Assembly: GCA_012064415.1 (NCBI GenBank)
Contig: SSNU01000063.1
Coordinates: 841,977-905,976 of the forward strand
Length of the DNA stretch: 64,000 bases
Direction of reading: 5' to 3'
From: Gyrodactylus bullatarudis
Lineage: Eukaryota; Platyhelminthes; Monogenea; Gyrodactylidea; Gyrodactylidae
The position numbers and the translations under genes were made by a program. A model generated the notes under the pieces. The model saw only the letters and a list, made by a program, of their open reading frames with translations, searched no databases and was not told the origin of the DNA. Below are positions 1 through 12,900 of the stretch, piece after piece; position 1 is the stretch's first letter, and the number at the start of each line of letters is the position of its first letter.

Positions 1-3000
1 ACATATTTCATAATAAAATACGAGAGTGAGTTATTCTGGAATTTAAATTTAAATCAGAGCATGTCCAAGGTGTAACTTTGAATGAAATCTTGATTCCAAA
101 AACTTGGAAACAAAGTTTGAAGCATAGAACTTTCCTCATATAATGATAAATTATGCAAGCAATGGCTTTGAGCTGAGTCTATTTTTATTGATTCAAAATA
201 CTTGAATGTATTTTTGTCTTTTTAATCATTTGAATCTGTCTCTTTCTTCAAATATGAAGAAGTAGAGAGCGAAAATGGACTGATAACTCCACTGTATGAT
301 TGCACAAGAATTGTAACAATTTTATTTCATTCAAAAAAATAAGATCTATGGCGAATTCCAGGTGTTTGATATCTTTTCTAGTAGGAAAATCACATTCAGT
401 GTTTTGCATCTTTTGTTTCACTTAAAAACAACTTTGAATGATATCTCGAGAATGAATGGAACAAAGTAAGATAATTTTCTCGTAATGAGAAATGACTTTT
501 ATCCATTTTTCTTTCGCCTAACATAAACAGTTTTTGGATCATTTATTCAAAAATCTATGACAAAAGTTGAAAAATATCCGGTTTCCAAGAGTTAGAAGAA
601 CCTTTGGAATAGATAATATTTCAGACCTTACTTCCAGATAAAATTCCCTTATATTTTAATGCAATTTTCTCAATATTATACGATGTATAATCACATAAAT
701 CCACTGTTCTATTTAAAATATAGGTATATTTCCTCTCTGCCACGGAGAGAGACAAGGGAATTATTATTTTCTATCGAAATTCATGTATCTTTAGATTTCA
801 CAAGTATCCTAAATAATTGAAACGAAATTCTTTCAAGTGGTTATCCAATGTTTCCTAATTCAATGTGCAGTTTTATAACAAAATATAGAAAGTGATATGT
901 GAATTCAATCTGATAAGATGCTAGACTAAATTCTAACCATAAGATGAATGAAAAAGGGGCTCATGTAAAGCTAATTAATCACATTTTTTCAATCTAAAAT
1001 AGAGGATTTAGTGTGAGAGTAGAAGTTTAGCAATATATTGTATTTGTAAGATATAATCAACTGTAAAAAAACTAATCGATATGTAGTAGGGAATCTTTTT
1101 TTTCACTAAAATTTCGAATATGTTGAAAAGAAAAAATATTTTAAAAGAAAACTTCTTAAAATTACGATTTTACACCATTTTTGAGCTGATATATTTTTTG
1201 ATTTGAAAGTAAGAGGGTAAGAAGTTTTTCAAGAACGAACTTCATTGTCAGAGATTCATGAAATATACACTGGAAAATTACATAAGATTGAATTTCAGAG
1301 AAGAACTAAAGGGCAGAATTAAATAAGATTTGCTTGAAATTATTTACGAATAATTTGCATTCTTCCATACGGTCACAGATAGAATAAATCAATTTCCCTT
1401 TTGAAATAATTTAACCTGAAAATCCGGAAGTAATTCAATATTGCAAATCATGAGGTGGAGAACAAATTTAAAAGTTAACAATTGGAGAATTCGTTCAAGA
1501 AAAATCTCAAGTTGATCTACTATTAGTAACCAGCATGTATATTTTCTAGGTCATCACGAATGTACCAAGAAAAAGTCTTGAGAAAAAAGATTCGATTTCT
1601 AGATAATCTGTAGTCTCGAGGAATTCCCAAAAACGTTCAATTTTAAGGCGTGTGTTCTGCCCAACTAGAAATTAATGAATCAAAAAAAGGAATTGTGGAA
1701 ATACCAGAACCTAAGAGACTGATTACAATTGTCCGTCTAAATATGGAACCCCTAAAGTTCCACTGGGGTATTTCTATCACATATCATTTTAGCAACTCAT
1801 TATTGTTCATCTAAGGCTCAGAAAACCTACTTCTCGGTGTCATAGATAAAGAGTGAGATTACTTTTATTGAGTAATTATGCTTGTAAAAATCACTTGAAC
1901 TTCATCTGCTAATTTTCGATCGATAACTCCTGAACTAATAATAATTGCGTTAAAACAACTGTGGATTCGTGATCAGCGTATTCAAAAACCATGTGGAAGA
2001 CAAAAGAATTGGTTCTTTTCTTCTCCTATCAAGAAAGAAAGTTTGGCTTGGAAAAATCTGATAATTTTAATTCATAACAAGAGAAATATTTTTTCTCATG
2101 GCAATTAAGAAAGCATTAAAAATTGCTGGACAATGATTGATTTTCTCTTATTTATCCCGGTAGAAAATACGTTGAAAATAAACTTTTGTGAATTGGACAA
2201 TTAGTCTTTATAAAGATGGATTGATTTAACTCATCAAGGTTTGGAATAAATATACCGTATTACTTAAAATTCTAGCCATATCACCATCAATCATCATCTA
2301 CTCTACTATTATGGATGATTAATAATCAAGATCTTTGGAGTGAATTTGATAGTAACACGTGATCAATCCTTACATCAATGCCAGACAGAGAGTCCCGAAT
2401 TATACGTTTTTTTATTTTAAATTTATTATCAGAACCAGTTTATTAAATCAATTTAAGAGTTCTCTTATGGCTGTATGCTTTAAAAAATTCTGGTATTTTA
2501 AAAATTGCCATCCAATGAATTGTTAAAAGTAGTGACAAAGATATTTTTTAGGATAGTTAGGATGGATTAGGTCCATTTAAAAGTAAAAATACATACATTT
2601 CCATTTAATGCATTTAAAATTAATTTTCAAAATTCTAAAGGAAAAAAAACTCACAATTCGCTTTTATGTCCTGTTCTTTTGCGTTCGAAAACTATGAGGT
2701 CATCTGGGTATATTTCAAATGATTTTTGACAAATACATTACCATCCCCATTTATTTCATTAAATAATTTCTAGAATATTCGTCTCTCTGTTTAATATTTC
2801 CCAGTAGATCATCATCCTTGCCGGATCTAAGTAGGTAGTAATTTAGTCAAGCGTAAAATGAAATCTTTGGTAAAGGACTCATGTGAAGTTTATCGAATGA
2901 AAGATTGATTATCTAAATACTCAACAGTCAGCTATACCTAATTGGGAATAGTGATTTAAGAGAATAAATAATTCAGAATGTTTTTATTGATCTTGTGACT

Positions 3001-4404
3001 TCAGTGAATTTTACTTGAGTAAAAATAACTCTATGAATCTGGTTTTCTTAATAAGCCAATTGTTTCATGATTGTTAATTGGAACTTGAAATTTGTACAAT
3101 TATAATTGAAAAGTTTGTAAAAATCGTATATTCCCAGCTTTAGTAAAACCAGTAGTCGAATATATCAGAGCTAGCAAATTAATAAGAGTTTTAGATCACA
3201 TTTTCCAAGTAAAAAAGAAATCTTAATTGGATTAATTTCATACTGTGAGGGCCTCTTAAAGTCGATTGGCATTACTATATCAACCAGTTTTGCTTTGATA
3301 ACCTGAATATCTACAATAATTTTAAATTTAGAGAAACTATATACTCTATAAAAATGAAAAAATTATATTGTCTCTAGGTATAGATATTAAATTATTACAA
3401 GATTTTATATAAATAAAACAGGTATTATTTTATGATTACACCTTGTTCATATTTATCTGAATACATGCTTTTGTTGTATTCAGAAAGATATTCTGGTTGT
3501 TCGTGATTATTATTATTTTACAAAATGGGTGTCTTGAAGTTTTTATAATTTCTACTAAAATAACCTTTAGAAGTCAAAAGCAAAAAATTTACAGCAATAA
3601 AACAATAGAGACATAGCGGCATATCCTTCTTATTTGAACAGTTCTTATACATTTTAAATTTTGTTAATAAATTTTATATCGCAAGATCGAAGCTTTGTGT
3701 CCTTCAATAATTATAATTATTATAACAGCATTCATAGTTTCTATTTGTAATAAACAATGTAAGTTTTCTCAAGGTTATAGGCAAACATTTGGCTGATTAA
3801 AAATGCATACAAAAATAGAGAATATGACCTATTTTTTCCTTTTATCCAATGAATCAGGCAATATGTAATACTAATTATATTTTCTACTTTTCCAATAAAG
3901 ATTTGAGAAAGCATTTGTTTAAAGGAAATTTTGAATTACACGATAATTCTTACATAGAGTATGCGAGAGATTTTCTGAAATCAAACCACAACACGCATTA
4001 CAGATGCAATCAAGAGATATCCAGTACATTACGATGTTAACAAACTGGAAATGAAATGAGAAAATCAATCCGATACCTAATAAAAGATAAGGAATGCAAA
4101 GCCACAAGAAGCCAATTGAGACATTTTCCATACGGTACTCTCTTGATATAAATCGAGTCGGATTTATTGTTCTTTATGACCTCTTTGTCTTGGAGATAAA
4201 AAAACTTTTGCAATCAAATGCCTTACTTTAAATCAACAGAAAAAGTTGAATGAGTACGAAAAATTGTATGCCTGATTGTTTTGAATCTTATTCTTTATTA
4301 TAAAATAATTGAATAGAATTAATTTTTTAATATAAAATTTTTTGTTGCATCAATCAATATTCTGCGATATAATTGAAAATTTCATATCAAAAACTATTCT
4401 GCTC
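1..4404. other. Gene-poor AT-rich stretch
   Basis: No reading frame here resembles a known family, and no chain of phase-compatible exons could be built on either strand. Short frames are present but look like chance in AT-rich DNA. The one weak candidate is a minus-strand frame at 4131-3919 that begins with a hydrophobic, signal-like segment and continues into a cysteine-rich part (see findings). No tRNA, tandem array or obvious inverted repeat was seen. Confidence 0.6.
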
Positions 4405-5694
4405 ATGTCTAGTGAAAAAATTTTGAGAACTGCGTCATTCTCTATGCTAGACATGTGTGGGATCATTGCAAATTTCAACATTTTTTCACAGGAAGAAGAG
4501 AGAATGTTGGAGAGTAAAGAGAACATAGTCCTCTATAAAATCTTGGATCGTATGAAGTTTTCATGTCAAATGCTTGATCCGAAAGAGGAGAAATACTTAA
4601 AAAAGACTAAAATCCTCAAGTCAATCTCGAGGTATACCAAAGAGACTGATTCTTTTCCCAATATTTTCTATTTCATGATGTTCAACTTGATTGATAAGAA
4701 CTTGTTCAGAGCCCTGCCAAGGAATGTTAATCCAATTGGAGATATATTCGAACGTCTGGATGACGAGGTGGTCATGTATCCCAATTGGACGAATATAAAA
4801 CTAGTCTATAATATCGCGTATCGCTTCTTCTCCTCAAAGTCTATAAATGAGGAGACACTGAGGAGATACTTGGATCGAAATTTTGTCTGTAAACTAGTGG
4901 AAAATTTTTTATCCGAAGACGAAAGAGAAACTGAAATGGTCAAGTGCCTGACTCATTTGATTTATAAGCGATACGTCTGGACGCGAAAGACATTTCGAGA
5001 GCATTTTAAAGAAATTGCCATGCGTTACATTTATAATGATGAAAAATTAAACGGTATAATCGATTTCCTAGTAGTGATAGACTCAATCATTAAAGGTTTT
5101 AAAGTCCCTTTGGAGAAGGAAAATTATGAAATGCTCGATATAATTTTGATACCCTTGCATAAATTAACCGATTATCCGTATTACACAACAAATCTGACAA
5201 ACTGCATGGTTTCTTTTGTGAAGAAGGACCCTGGCTGTTCAGAGAAGATGATCCAGGGAATAATAAAGAATTGGCCAAAGACAAATACTGCCAAGGAATT
5301 GGTACTCTTTGACGAAATGAACAAGCTAATGGAGGTGATTGATGAGCTGGAGAATCAAGAGAAGACAATAATGTTTATGTTTTCCTACTATGCAATGTTG
5401 TTAGGTGCGAATAACTTTCAAATAGTCGAAAAGGTCTTGGTAACATTCCAGGAGAGCTGGTTTATCGAAATCTTTATCAAGAATAAACTGAAACTCTACG
5501 ATATTTTCATACCCCCGTTGTTGAAGGCAAAGAAAAGATGGAATGATATAACACTAGAGGTAATCATGGATACACTAAAGAAAATTTCAGCTCTCGACTC
5601 TAAACTATTCAAGAAGTCTGTGCAAAATTACAGCAAAAAATCTAAGCAAAAGTCAGAGAGTAAGGATAACGAAGAAGCGAAGAAGGATGAATAA
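4405..5694 (+). CDS. PP2A regulatory subunit B56 (B') family, divergent, intronless
   Basis: A single uninterrupted frame encodes about 429 aa from the first ATG at 4405. The frame is open a little further upstream (to about 4342) but without an ATG. The protein follows the alpha-helical HEAT-like B56 fold of protein phosphatase 2A targeting subunits. Landmarks are PNWTNIKLVYNIAYRFF (family: PxWxxLxLVYExxxRFL), the THLIY segment, YIYNDEKLNGI, a PLHK motif, KNWPKT and WND. B56 subunits recruit the PP2A core to proteins carrying LxxIxE motifs. In the LxxIxE pocket region the family HRIY is HLIY here, so the histidine and tyrosine are kept and the arginine is lost. The C terminus is a short lysine/glutamate-rich tail. 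All other genes in the window have introns, so this may be a retrocopy, yet the frame is intact over its full length, which suggests function. B56 identity is confident; paralogue and activity are not known. Confidence 0.85.
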   Translation: MSSEKILRTASFSMLDMCGIIANFNIFSQEEERMLESKENIVLYKILDRMKFSCQMLDPKEEKYLKKTKILKSISRYTKETDSFPNIFYFMMFNLIDKNLFRALPRNVNPIGDIFERLDDEVVMYPNWTNIKLVYNIAYRFFSSKSINEETLRRYLDRNFVCKLVENFLSEDERETEMVKCLTHLIYKRYVWTRKTFREHFKEIAMRYIYNDEKLNGIIDFLVVIDSIIKGFKVPLEKENYEMLDIILIPLHKLTDYPYYTTNLTNCMVSFVKKDPGCSEKMIQGIIKNWPKTNTAKELVLFDEMNKLMEVIDELENQEKTIMFMFSYYAMLLGANNFQIVEKVLVTFQESWFIEIFIKNKLKLYDIFIPPLLKAKKRWNDITLEVIMDTLKKISALDSKLFKKSVQNYSKKSKQKSESKDNEEAKKDE

Positions 5695-6976
5695 CTTGAA
5701 GGAAGACCTTGATAATTTTATACATGATTTTAACAAAACGAACAGAGAGGCAGAGTCTCAAATTTACGATTCATTGAGGAGTCTTTCGATTAAAACTAAT
5801 AAATTGAGATTCTTATTTATTAATAAGCCATGTTTTTCCCAGCTACTTCTACTCTTAAGTTTAGGTAATTGTTTAAAATAAACTCTTATTAACATAGGAC
5901 GTCTTCCATGAGGAGAGGTCTGATCAAATTGAGGTAGTTTACAAGAAACCGTTAACAGAAAGTCTCTATACAATACAAAAATGTTGCTCTATAATCATAT
6001 AACACTTAAAATAAGATAAATATTTAAACTTGAGTCAATATAGAAATTCTCATGCATAATTATGGTTATTCAACAGTGATGGAGTCCATAGGTCTTTGTC
6101 AATGGTCAGAAAAGGTAATCAAAGTCTCTCTTTACAATTCCTATATTTCATCAGAGTAAAATAAAATAATTTTTGACCAATGATATAAAAGATTAAGAAA
6201 TCAAAGATTTTTCCCTTAAATTGATTAAGCCTCTGTCTTTTGCTGAAAAGCTGAAGCTATCACTTTAATTAAAAGAAACTGCACGAATGAGCATTTTTCA
6301 CTGATGAAGACGTTTGAAGTGAGCGAGATGAATGAGAATTACTATATTGACTCAAGTTTTAATTTTATTATGCATTTTAGATCCTTTATTACTGATTTAT
6401 GCTTATCGATATCTCTACTTTTTTCCTTATTTTCAATTAAAATTTCTGATAAAAAAATGTAGAATAATCTTGGTCATAGAAATTCTAAAAGAGCCACTAT
6501 TTCAATGGAAAATTGAGATTTTCTAATTTTGAAATTTCAGTTCATTTGATTTCCCAAAATATTAGATATTAGAGTAGGCCAAATTCTTCAACTTTTCCTA
6601 GCCTTAATCTCATTCTGAAGTTAGTTGAAAACTAAGCATTATTTCCCATTAAATATACGTTTTCGAGTTTGTTCATATATACAAAATCTTGATTGAAAAT
6701 GAAAATTTCTGAACACGCACGAGTTTGTATTCCTGTTTCCAATATAGTCCGGGATTAAGTGTGAAGAGACCCGTGGAAATAAAAAGTTTATCCCTTATTA
6801 TTCGCCTGTTCTCAAACCTTCGATATGAGTCTAGAATCGAGTTGTAATATACTTAATGAAGCTCGGCAATATTACCCTTCTAATTCGAAATTTTTGTCTA
6901 ATCTTGATTCTAAATTTACACGCCTCAATTCTCTGATATCAATAAAAATTCTGAGATAAACTCTTTTAAAGAATCA
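5695..6976. other. Intergenic region between B56 and aminopeptidase
   Basis: A +1-shifted frame of 64 codons begins at 5687, overlapping the B56 stop (see findings). A repeat of about 85 bp at about 6563-6650 has an inverted relative at 58622-58716. A frame at 6332-6526 is hydrophobic and could hold the missing membrane anchor of the downstream aminopeptidase, but no splice connection could be proved. Confidence 0.4.
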
Positions 6977-9900
6977 ATGATATTCCTCAATATCAAAACG
7001 AGAAATGTTCCCCTAGTAAATGAGTTTATTTATCTAGAATCTCCAACATTCGCAGCATGCAGGGAAGCCAGAGGAAAAACATTGAGCTGTTCAGGAAATT
7101 CTGACATGGAGAATTGTCCCTACTTTGACACAGAACCTAAAAATGAAAAATTCATACAGTCATATAGACTACCAACGAACATTATCCCAGTGACGTATAA
7201 CGTTACTCTAGATGCTTACTTTCATGGTTACCATAAGGAGAGCAATTTCACATATAACGGGACAGTTAGCATCCTCATTCACGTTAAAAATGATACTCCA
7301 GTTATTTCATTACATGCTGGTAATAGCTTGAATTATACAATCGGAGATATCATTGTGAGAATTATATAAATGAAATGTTTTCTTATATCTAAAATGAATG
7401 TTAAAATTGACTCATTGTAACTTATCATATCCAATGAATTACAATTGTATCCTAGAGCCTGTCGACAATAAAAATTAAAACATCTTTTTTACATTTGAAA
7501 TATATATATAGAGTTAAAATAATCTTGATAGTTAAACCAATAAACACCTAGTAAATATTAAGATGGGAATTCATGAAATCGAATTTGAATGAAATTTTAG
7601 AAATCAGACCCCTTTTGACGATATGAGGAGAAAAAATTAGAAAAAAAATCACGAAGAATCATAGAAATAAAATAGAATTGAATTGTGAACACTTTTACTG
7701 CTTGAAAAGCAGTGAAATTCAAATGATCTCTGAAAAAGTACGACCTCAAAAAACCTTCCATAGTGATAAAAGGTTTCCTTGTCTTATTGTCATCCTAAAA
7801 ACCAACTTTTGATCAATTTGAAATCTGAAAAGATTTCTGACTGAAAGTTCAAAAAAATGGGAATTCGATACCAAATCTAAATAGATTTTTCACAAATTTT
7901 ATTTTCTCCATATCGTTGAAGTGGGCCTCATGATCTAGACTCCAAAAGTTCTTGAGAATTTTTTTGTGTAAATGATGAATTCCCATTTTCATATCAACTA
8001 ATATCCATTCCTTGAATAACTTGGGTGAGTGCAGATTACTCATGAAATACACTGGGATAATTCATTATTTAGATTAGTATATTTTGCCATCAATGTAATT
8101 TTTAAAGAAATTATCATTATTATTCATTCTCCGATGGGAAATATCGAGATCGATATTGAAGATACAGTAGTATAGTATTTCCATCAGAGCTTATTCAAAT
8201 CCTATCACTGGATTAAGACATTACCCAAATTTATAAAAAGAAATTTGTTGAAAAAAGAGTAAGCTATACGAGGAAATTATTCAAAATCAATCCATTGATG
8301 AACAAAAATTGGTAGATATTTCTTAAATTTTCATTATCCATAGGTGAAGGAGGTGAATTCAGACGAGAATCTTGTTGAGTCCTTGGATTACGACAATGAT
8401 CGAGAGTTGATCACAATAAGGACATCAAAAATGTTAAGAGCAAACTCTTCCCTCGTATTGAAATTTGAACAATTCTTTTCTACATTTAACGAACATCTTA
8501 AAGGATTTTACTATACCAATTATACACATGATGGTGTTGTCAAGTGAGTATTTGTATTCTCCCACAACAGTGTTGAGTTGATCTTGATCTATTTTGTTTA
8601 GACACATGGCCACATCTCAACTACAGCCTACAGATGCAAGAACTGTCTTTCCATGTTTCGATGAGCCAAGTTTCAAAGCTACATTCAGAGTAATCTCTCT
8701 TTACTAAAAAATATTTCTCTGCAATTTGATTTTTGGTTTTGGCACTCAATAGTTGAAAAGGGTGTCTTTTAAAATTCAGTCTGAATCTTGAAAATATTTA
8801 TTTAAATTTTCTTATCCAGTTTAGAAGTCAACAGCATCAATTTCATAATTAACCCTTCATGTCCTATTGTTCCAACAGTGGATAATTTGAAATGAAAGAT
8901 TTATTTCAAAATCTTGTCAAATATTTAAAAAATATTCAGAAAATATTTGCTGTGGCCTAAGGTAGGTAACTTTCTATCGTGAAAAAATAGCTTCAGATTT
9001 GGAATATGCAATCGCCTAGTCGACATCTTTCATAGTTTAGAAGATTTTAACCTCTATTATCTTTGAAATGTTGAGTCAGCTTTCGAAAAGGAGTTCAGAT
9101 TCAGAATCAGTGTAACTATTTTGGTAAATTTTCTAATTTGTGTGATGAAATAAAATAATAATTCGGGACAAGAATAGTTAAAACTTGGGCCAATTATCAA
9201 TAGATCAAACTCTTATATTATACTGTATTATGTAATCTAATTGGACAAAATTGATATGGATGAGATCTTAAAAGTATATAAGAGTAATTTATGTTTGATG
9301 AGCTCGTTGTATCACTTAAGTATACAAATATTGATGCAATTTTTAATATGTATTTTATTATAAAACTAATTTTAGATCATTTTTCACTGAGCAACATTAA
9401 TGTTAGAGAAAATGCAAAATTCATCAAATATATAATCTAGAATCTTTTAAGATTAAGATAATACGTGAGAAAAAATATCACAGTCTATGCAATGCAAGAA
9501 AAATCAAAACTATCACCTTGCCAAATGGCCGAGAGGAAGATGAATATGAGGAAACTCCTATTATGGCTACGTATATTTTAGCATTCATCGTTTCTGAACT
9601 GCCACACAAGTCGATAAAGTTCCTTGGTGATAAAGAGGTAATCTATTTACAAAAAATTTTAAAAATTAAAGAAATAAAGATTTAAATACTACAGTAAATA
9701 TCATACAAGAGTGCTGATAGAATTCTAGTTGATCAAGATATTGAAGAAAAGTAAAAGAGGCTTATCTGGGATTATCTTGAGCTAGAACAAAAACTCCAAA
9801 AACATATTTGGAGTCAGGAAATACCTATTATCAGCGAAATATTAACCGCTCATGCTCAAATAAATTATAATAATAATACTAAGCATTTGAGGTCTTGGCT

Positions 9901-12900
9901 TGAATTTCTTAAATGAGTAGAAATCCTAAAATATTTTATTTTCAGCTCAGATTGTATGTACAACCCAAGTTCCTTGATCAAGTAGATTTTTCTCTGAATG
10001 CAGCAAAGAGATTTTTAGAAATATTCGAACCCTACTTTGGGCAAAAGTATCCATTGAAGAAATTAGGTAAATAATATACTTAAGATTTCTCAAGTTTTAA
10101 ATAAGATCCCTTTTGCTAGATATGGTAGCTGTGCCTGAGTTTAATGCAGGTGCTATGGAAAACTGGGGATTAATAATCTTTAGAGAAAGTTCCATGTTGT
10201 TTGATCCGAAAAAATGTTCTGCGACCACGTTACAAAAGATGACAAAAATTGTATTTCACGAACTTGGTCACATGGTGAGTTCTTTTAATCGTTCGACAGT
10301 TCTTCTTTGTTAAGTTTCCATTTTTAATTATTTCTTTAGTGGTTCGGAAATCTTGTCACAATGAAATGGTGGACGCATCTCTGGCTAAATGAAGGATTTG
10401 CATCTTTCATTGAAACTTTGGGCATTCGTCATGTCTTTCCAGATTGGTATGATGTAAGTAGCTACGAAACAATTGTATTTCAACTTTGAGTTGGATCCAG
10501 TGAAGCAGCTAAATCTAGAGTTTTCAATATTCGATTGGGTAGGAAAGTAAGAGAATCAAGTGATAGCGTGACACTTCAAGTATTAATACTATTGTTAGAA
10601 ATAGTGTGGAAGAAGATTAGTAAATAAATTTCAAACAGATTTAATAAATTCTGTTTTAATTTTAGAATGACCGACTCTCAAAAAGTTTCTAAACTAAAGA
10701 AAAATTTATGATTCTCCTTAGATTAATTATTTTAAGCCTGCTTTTATGCGTTTTAAATTTATACGTTATAAAGCATTCTTTTATCCTAGACCATCAAAAA
10801 TTAATGAAATATGAAAAATGTCACTATATTTTTCACCCAGGATACGACTTCATTTAGAAATCATCCTGACATTCTACATTTAATGGTTCTACTAACTAAG
10901 AAACACTAGCTAAATATTAAACATCAAATGCTCAAATTTAATTGAAACTTATTTTTTGGTCTAAATTCTTTAATTTGTCAATGAATTTCAAGTAAAGATT
11001 GGGAGAGCTGGTAATCATAGTCTCATGCTTGAATCCCATATTCACACAATCCATTGAATTCCTACCATGAGTATATTTCATAGGCATTCTCATTTCTATC
11101 CAGAGAATGAAATGCAACACAGATGGATGATCCTCAAGAATGCAACATTTCCCACATCGAATAAGTATGAATACTCATGATGAAAATAATTGGTTTTTTT
11201 CCTAAAAATTGATCTTTAAGTAAAATTTTTCGAGGCTCAGTTTGAATTTATTACTTGTGAAACTTGGTAGCATAATACTGCGGCATAAAATGATATTTTA
11301 ATTGTGTAAATTTCAAAGTTCATATTTGAGATAAATGAACATTACTTTCAGAGTAATTCCCTGCATTTTGAAATCCAATCCTTATACAATACGGAAACAA
11401 AGAGGAAATCTCAACCAATTCTGGTGCACGTGGATCAACCAAAAGATATAAATCGTCTTTTCAATGATATAAGCTACGTTAAAGTGAGGCATTTATTTAT
11501 ATAGCTATTCTCAATGAATTTGGCAATTTACAACTTTTTACAAAAAGGTGTCAAATTTTCTGGAAATCTTTTTGACATTTGAGAAAACAAAATTCGAAAA
11601 ATATTTTGGAAAAGGTTAGGAGTTAAGCTTAGGGAAATTACTGCAAAAGTTATTTCTATAAATTTGCAGAAATAAAGCATTTTAAACAGAACAGTCTATA
11701 TTTTTGAAAATAGATAACTTTTTAAAATTTTGGAATCTTAGAATCCTTTTTGTGCGTCTAAAGAACAATTAACATCTCAACAAATATTGCCTTTCTAATA
11801 AGTGATTAAATTTCAATCATTTTCGATAATATCATCGCCCTTTTATAAGAGACTGAACAAGAATAAGGTCTCAAAACAGTAGCTCTATTGCTTTGAATGA
11901 CTGATTTTCTAGATGTTTATTTTCTCTTTAGCAGAAATGATTTTGTCATGGGAATATATCAAACATTAATTTAATCAATAAAATAGCATTCTGAAAAACG
12001 ATACTTGATCCATAGAAGAAGTTTTTCTGGTATTTACTGTAAATCATTTGCGGATATTCAAAATTTAGCATTTCTTTAAAAATACCTGTAAAATTTCTGT
12101 TAATTAAAATGATTTGAAATTTATTTTACAGAATTAAAATTTTTTCAGAATCAGGAATTTTCCGAAACTTAGTTAGGAGGTATTTTAAAATTCGAGATTG
12201 CGGGAAAGTTTCATTTTTTTTAGTTTGAGTTACTTGATGATTTCGAGGAGTGAGATGGACCAAACATTATTTTTCCGGATCATTATTAAACAACAAGACT
12301 TTATTTTGAATTTTTTTCGGTGAAAGCGTGCCTTTTGAATAGGTTTCTCTAAAATATTTCAACATATTGATGAAAAAATGAAATTTTTGTAAAAATTCCA
12401 AACTCAACGAGAATTGGGTTAGGTATTAAAGTAAATTAAGAAAAAATTTTATTTAGGGAAATGCTATAATTTACATGTGCGAAGGCTTCCTGGGTGAGAA
12501 AAAGCTACAAGAATTTTTCAGAGTAAGTAAAAGACTCATAGTATTTTGTTAAATATTGTCAGACTCTCCTATACAGAGATATTTGGCGAAATTCGCTCTG
12601 AAAAATACTGAAAGTCAAGATCTCTGGAACACTCTCTCAGAGGTAGGTCTTGGATAGTCAAAAAAAATTCAATGATAATTACAATTTTTTCTCTGAATTA
12701 AAAGGTGATTAAAGAGTCAAATCTAGATATCGATATTCATAGTGCCATGGAAGGATGGCTGAATAAATCAGGAATTCCTCTGATTACTGTCAGTTACTTG
12801 GGAAACAATACCTTCAACTTTGAGCAGAACCGTCTCAATCACTATGTGAAGAAAAATTCAAAGGAAGATGAGTATGTCATTATTTTGGATGAAGATTTTT

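Noticed and set aside
5099..5368. 89-codon minus-strand frame opposite the B56 gene
   Set aside because: It is an antisense shadow of a well-supported coding frame and shows no family resemblance.
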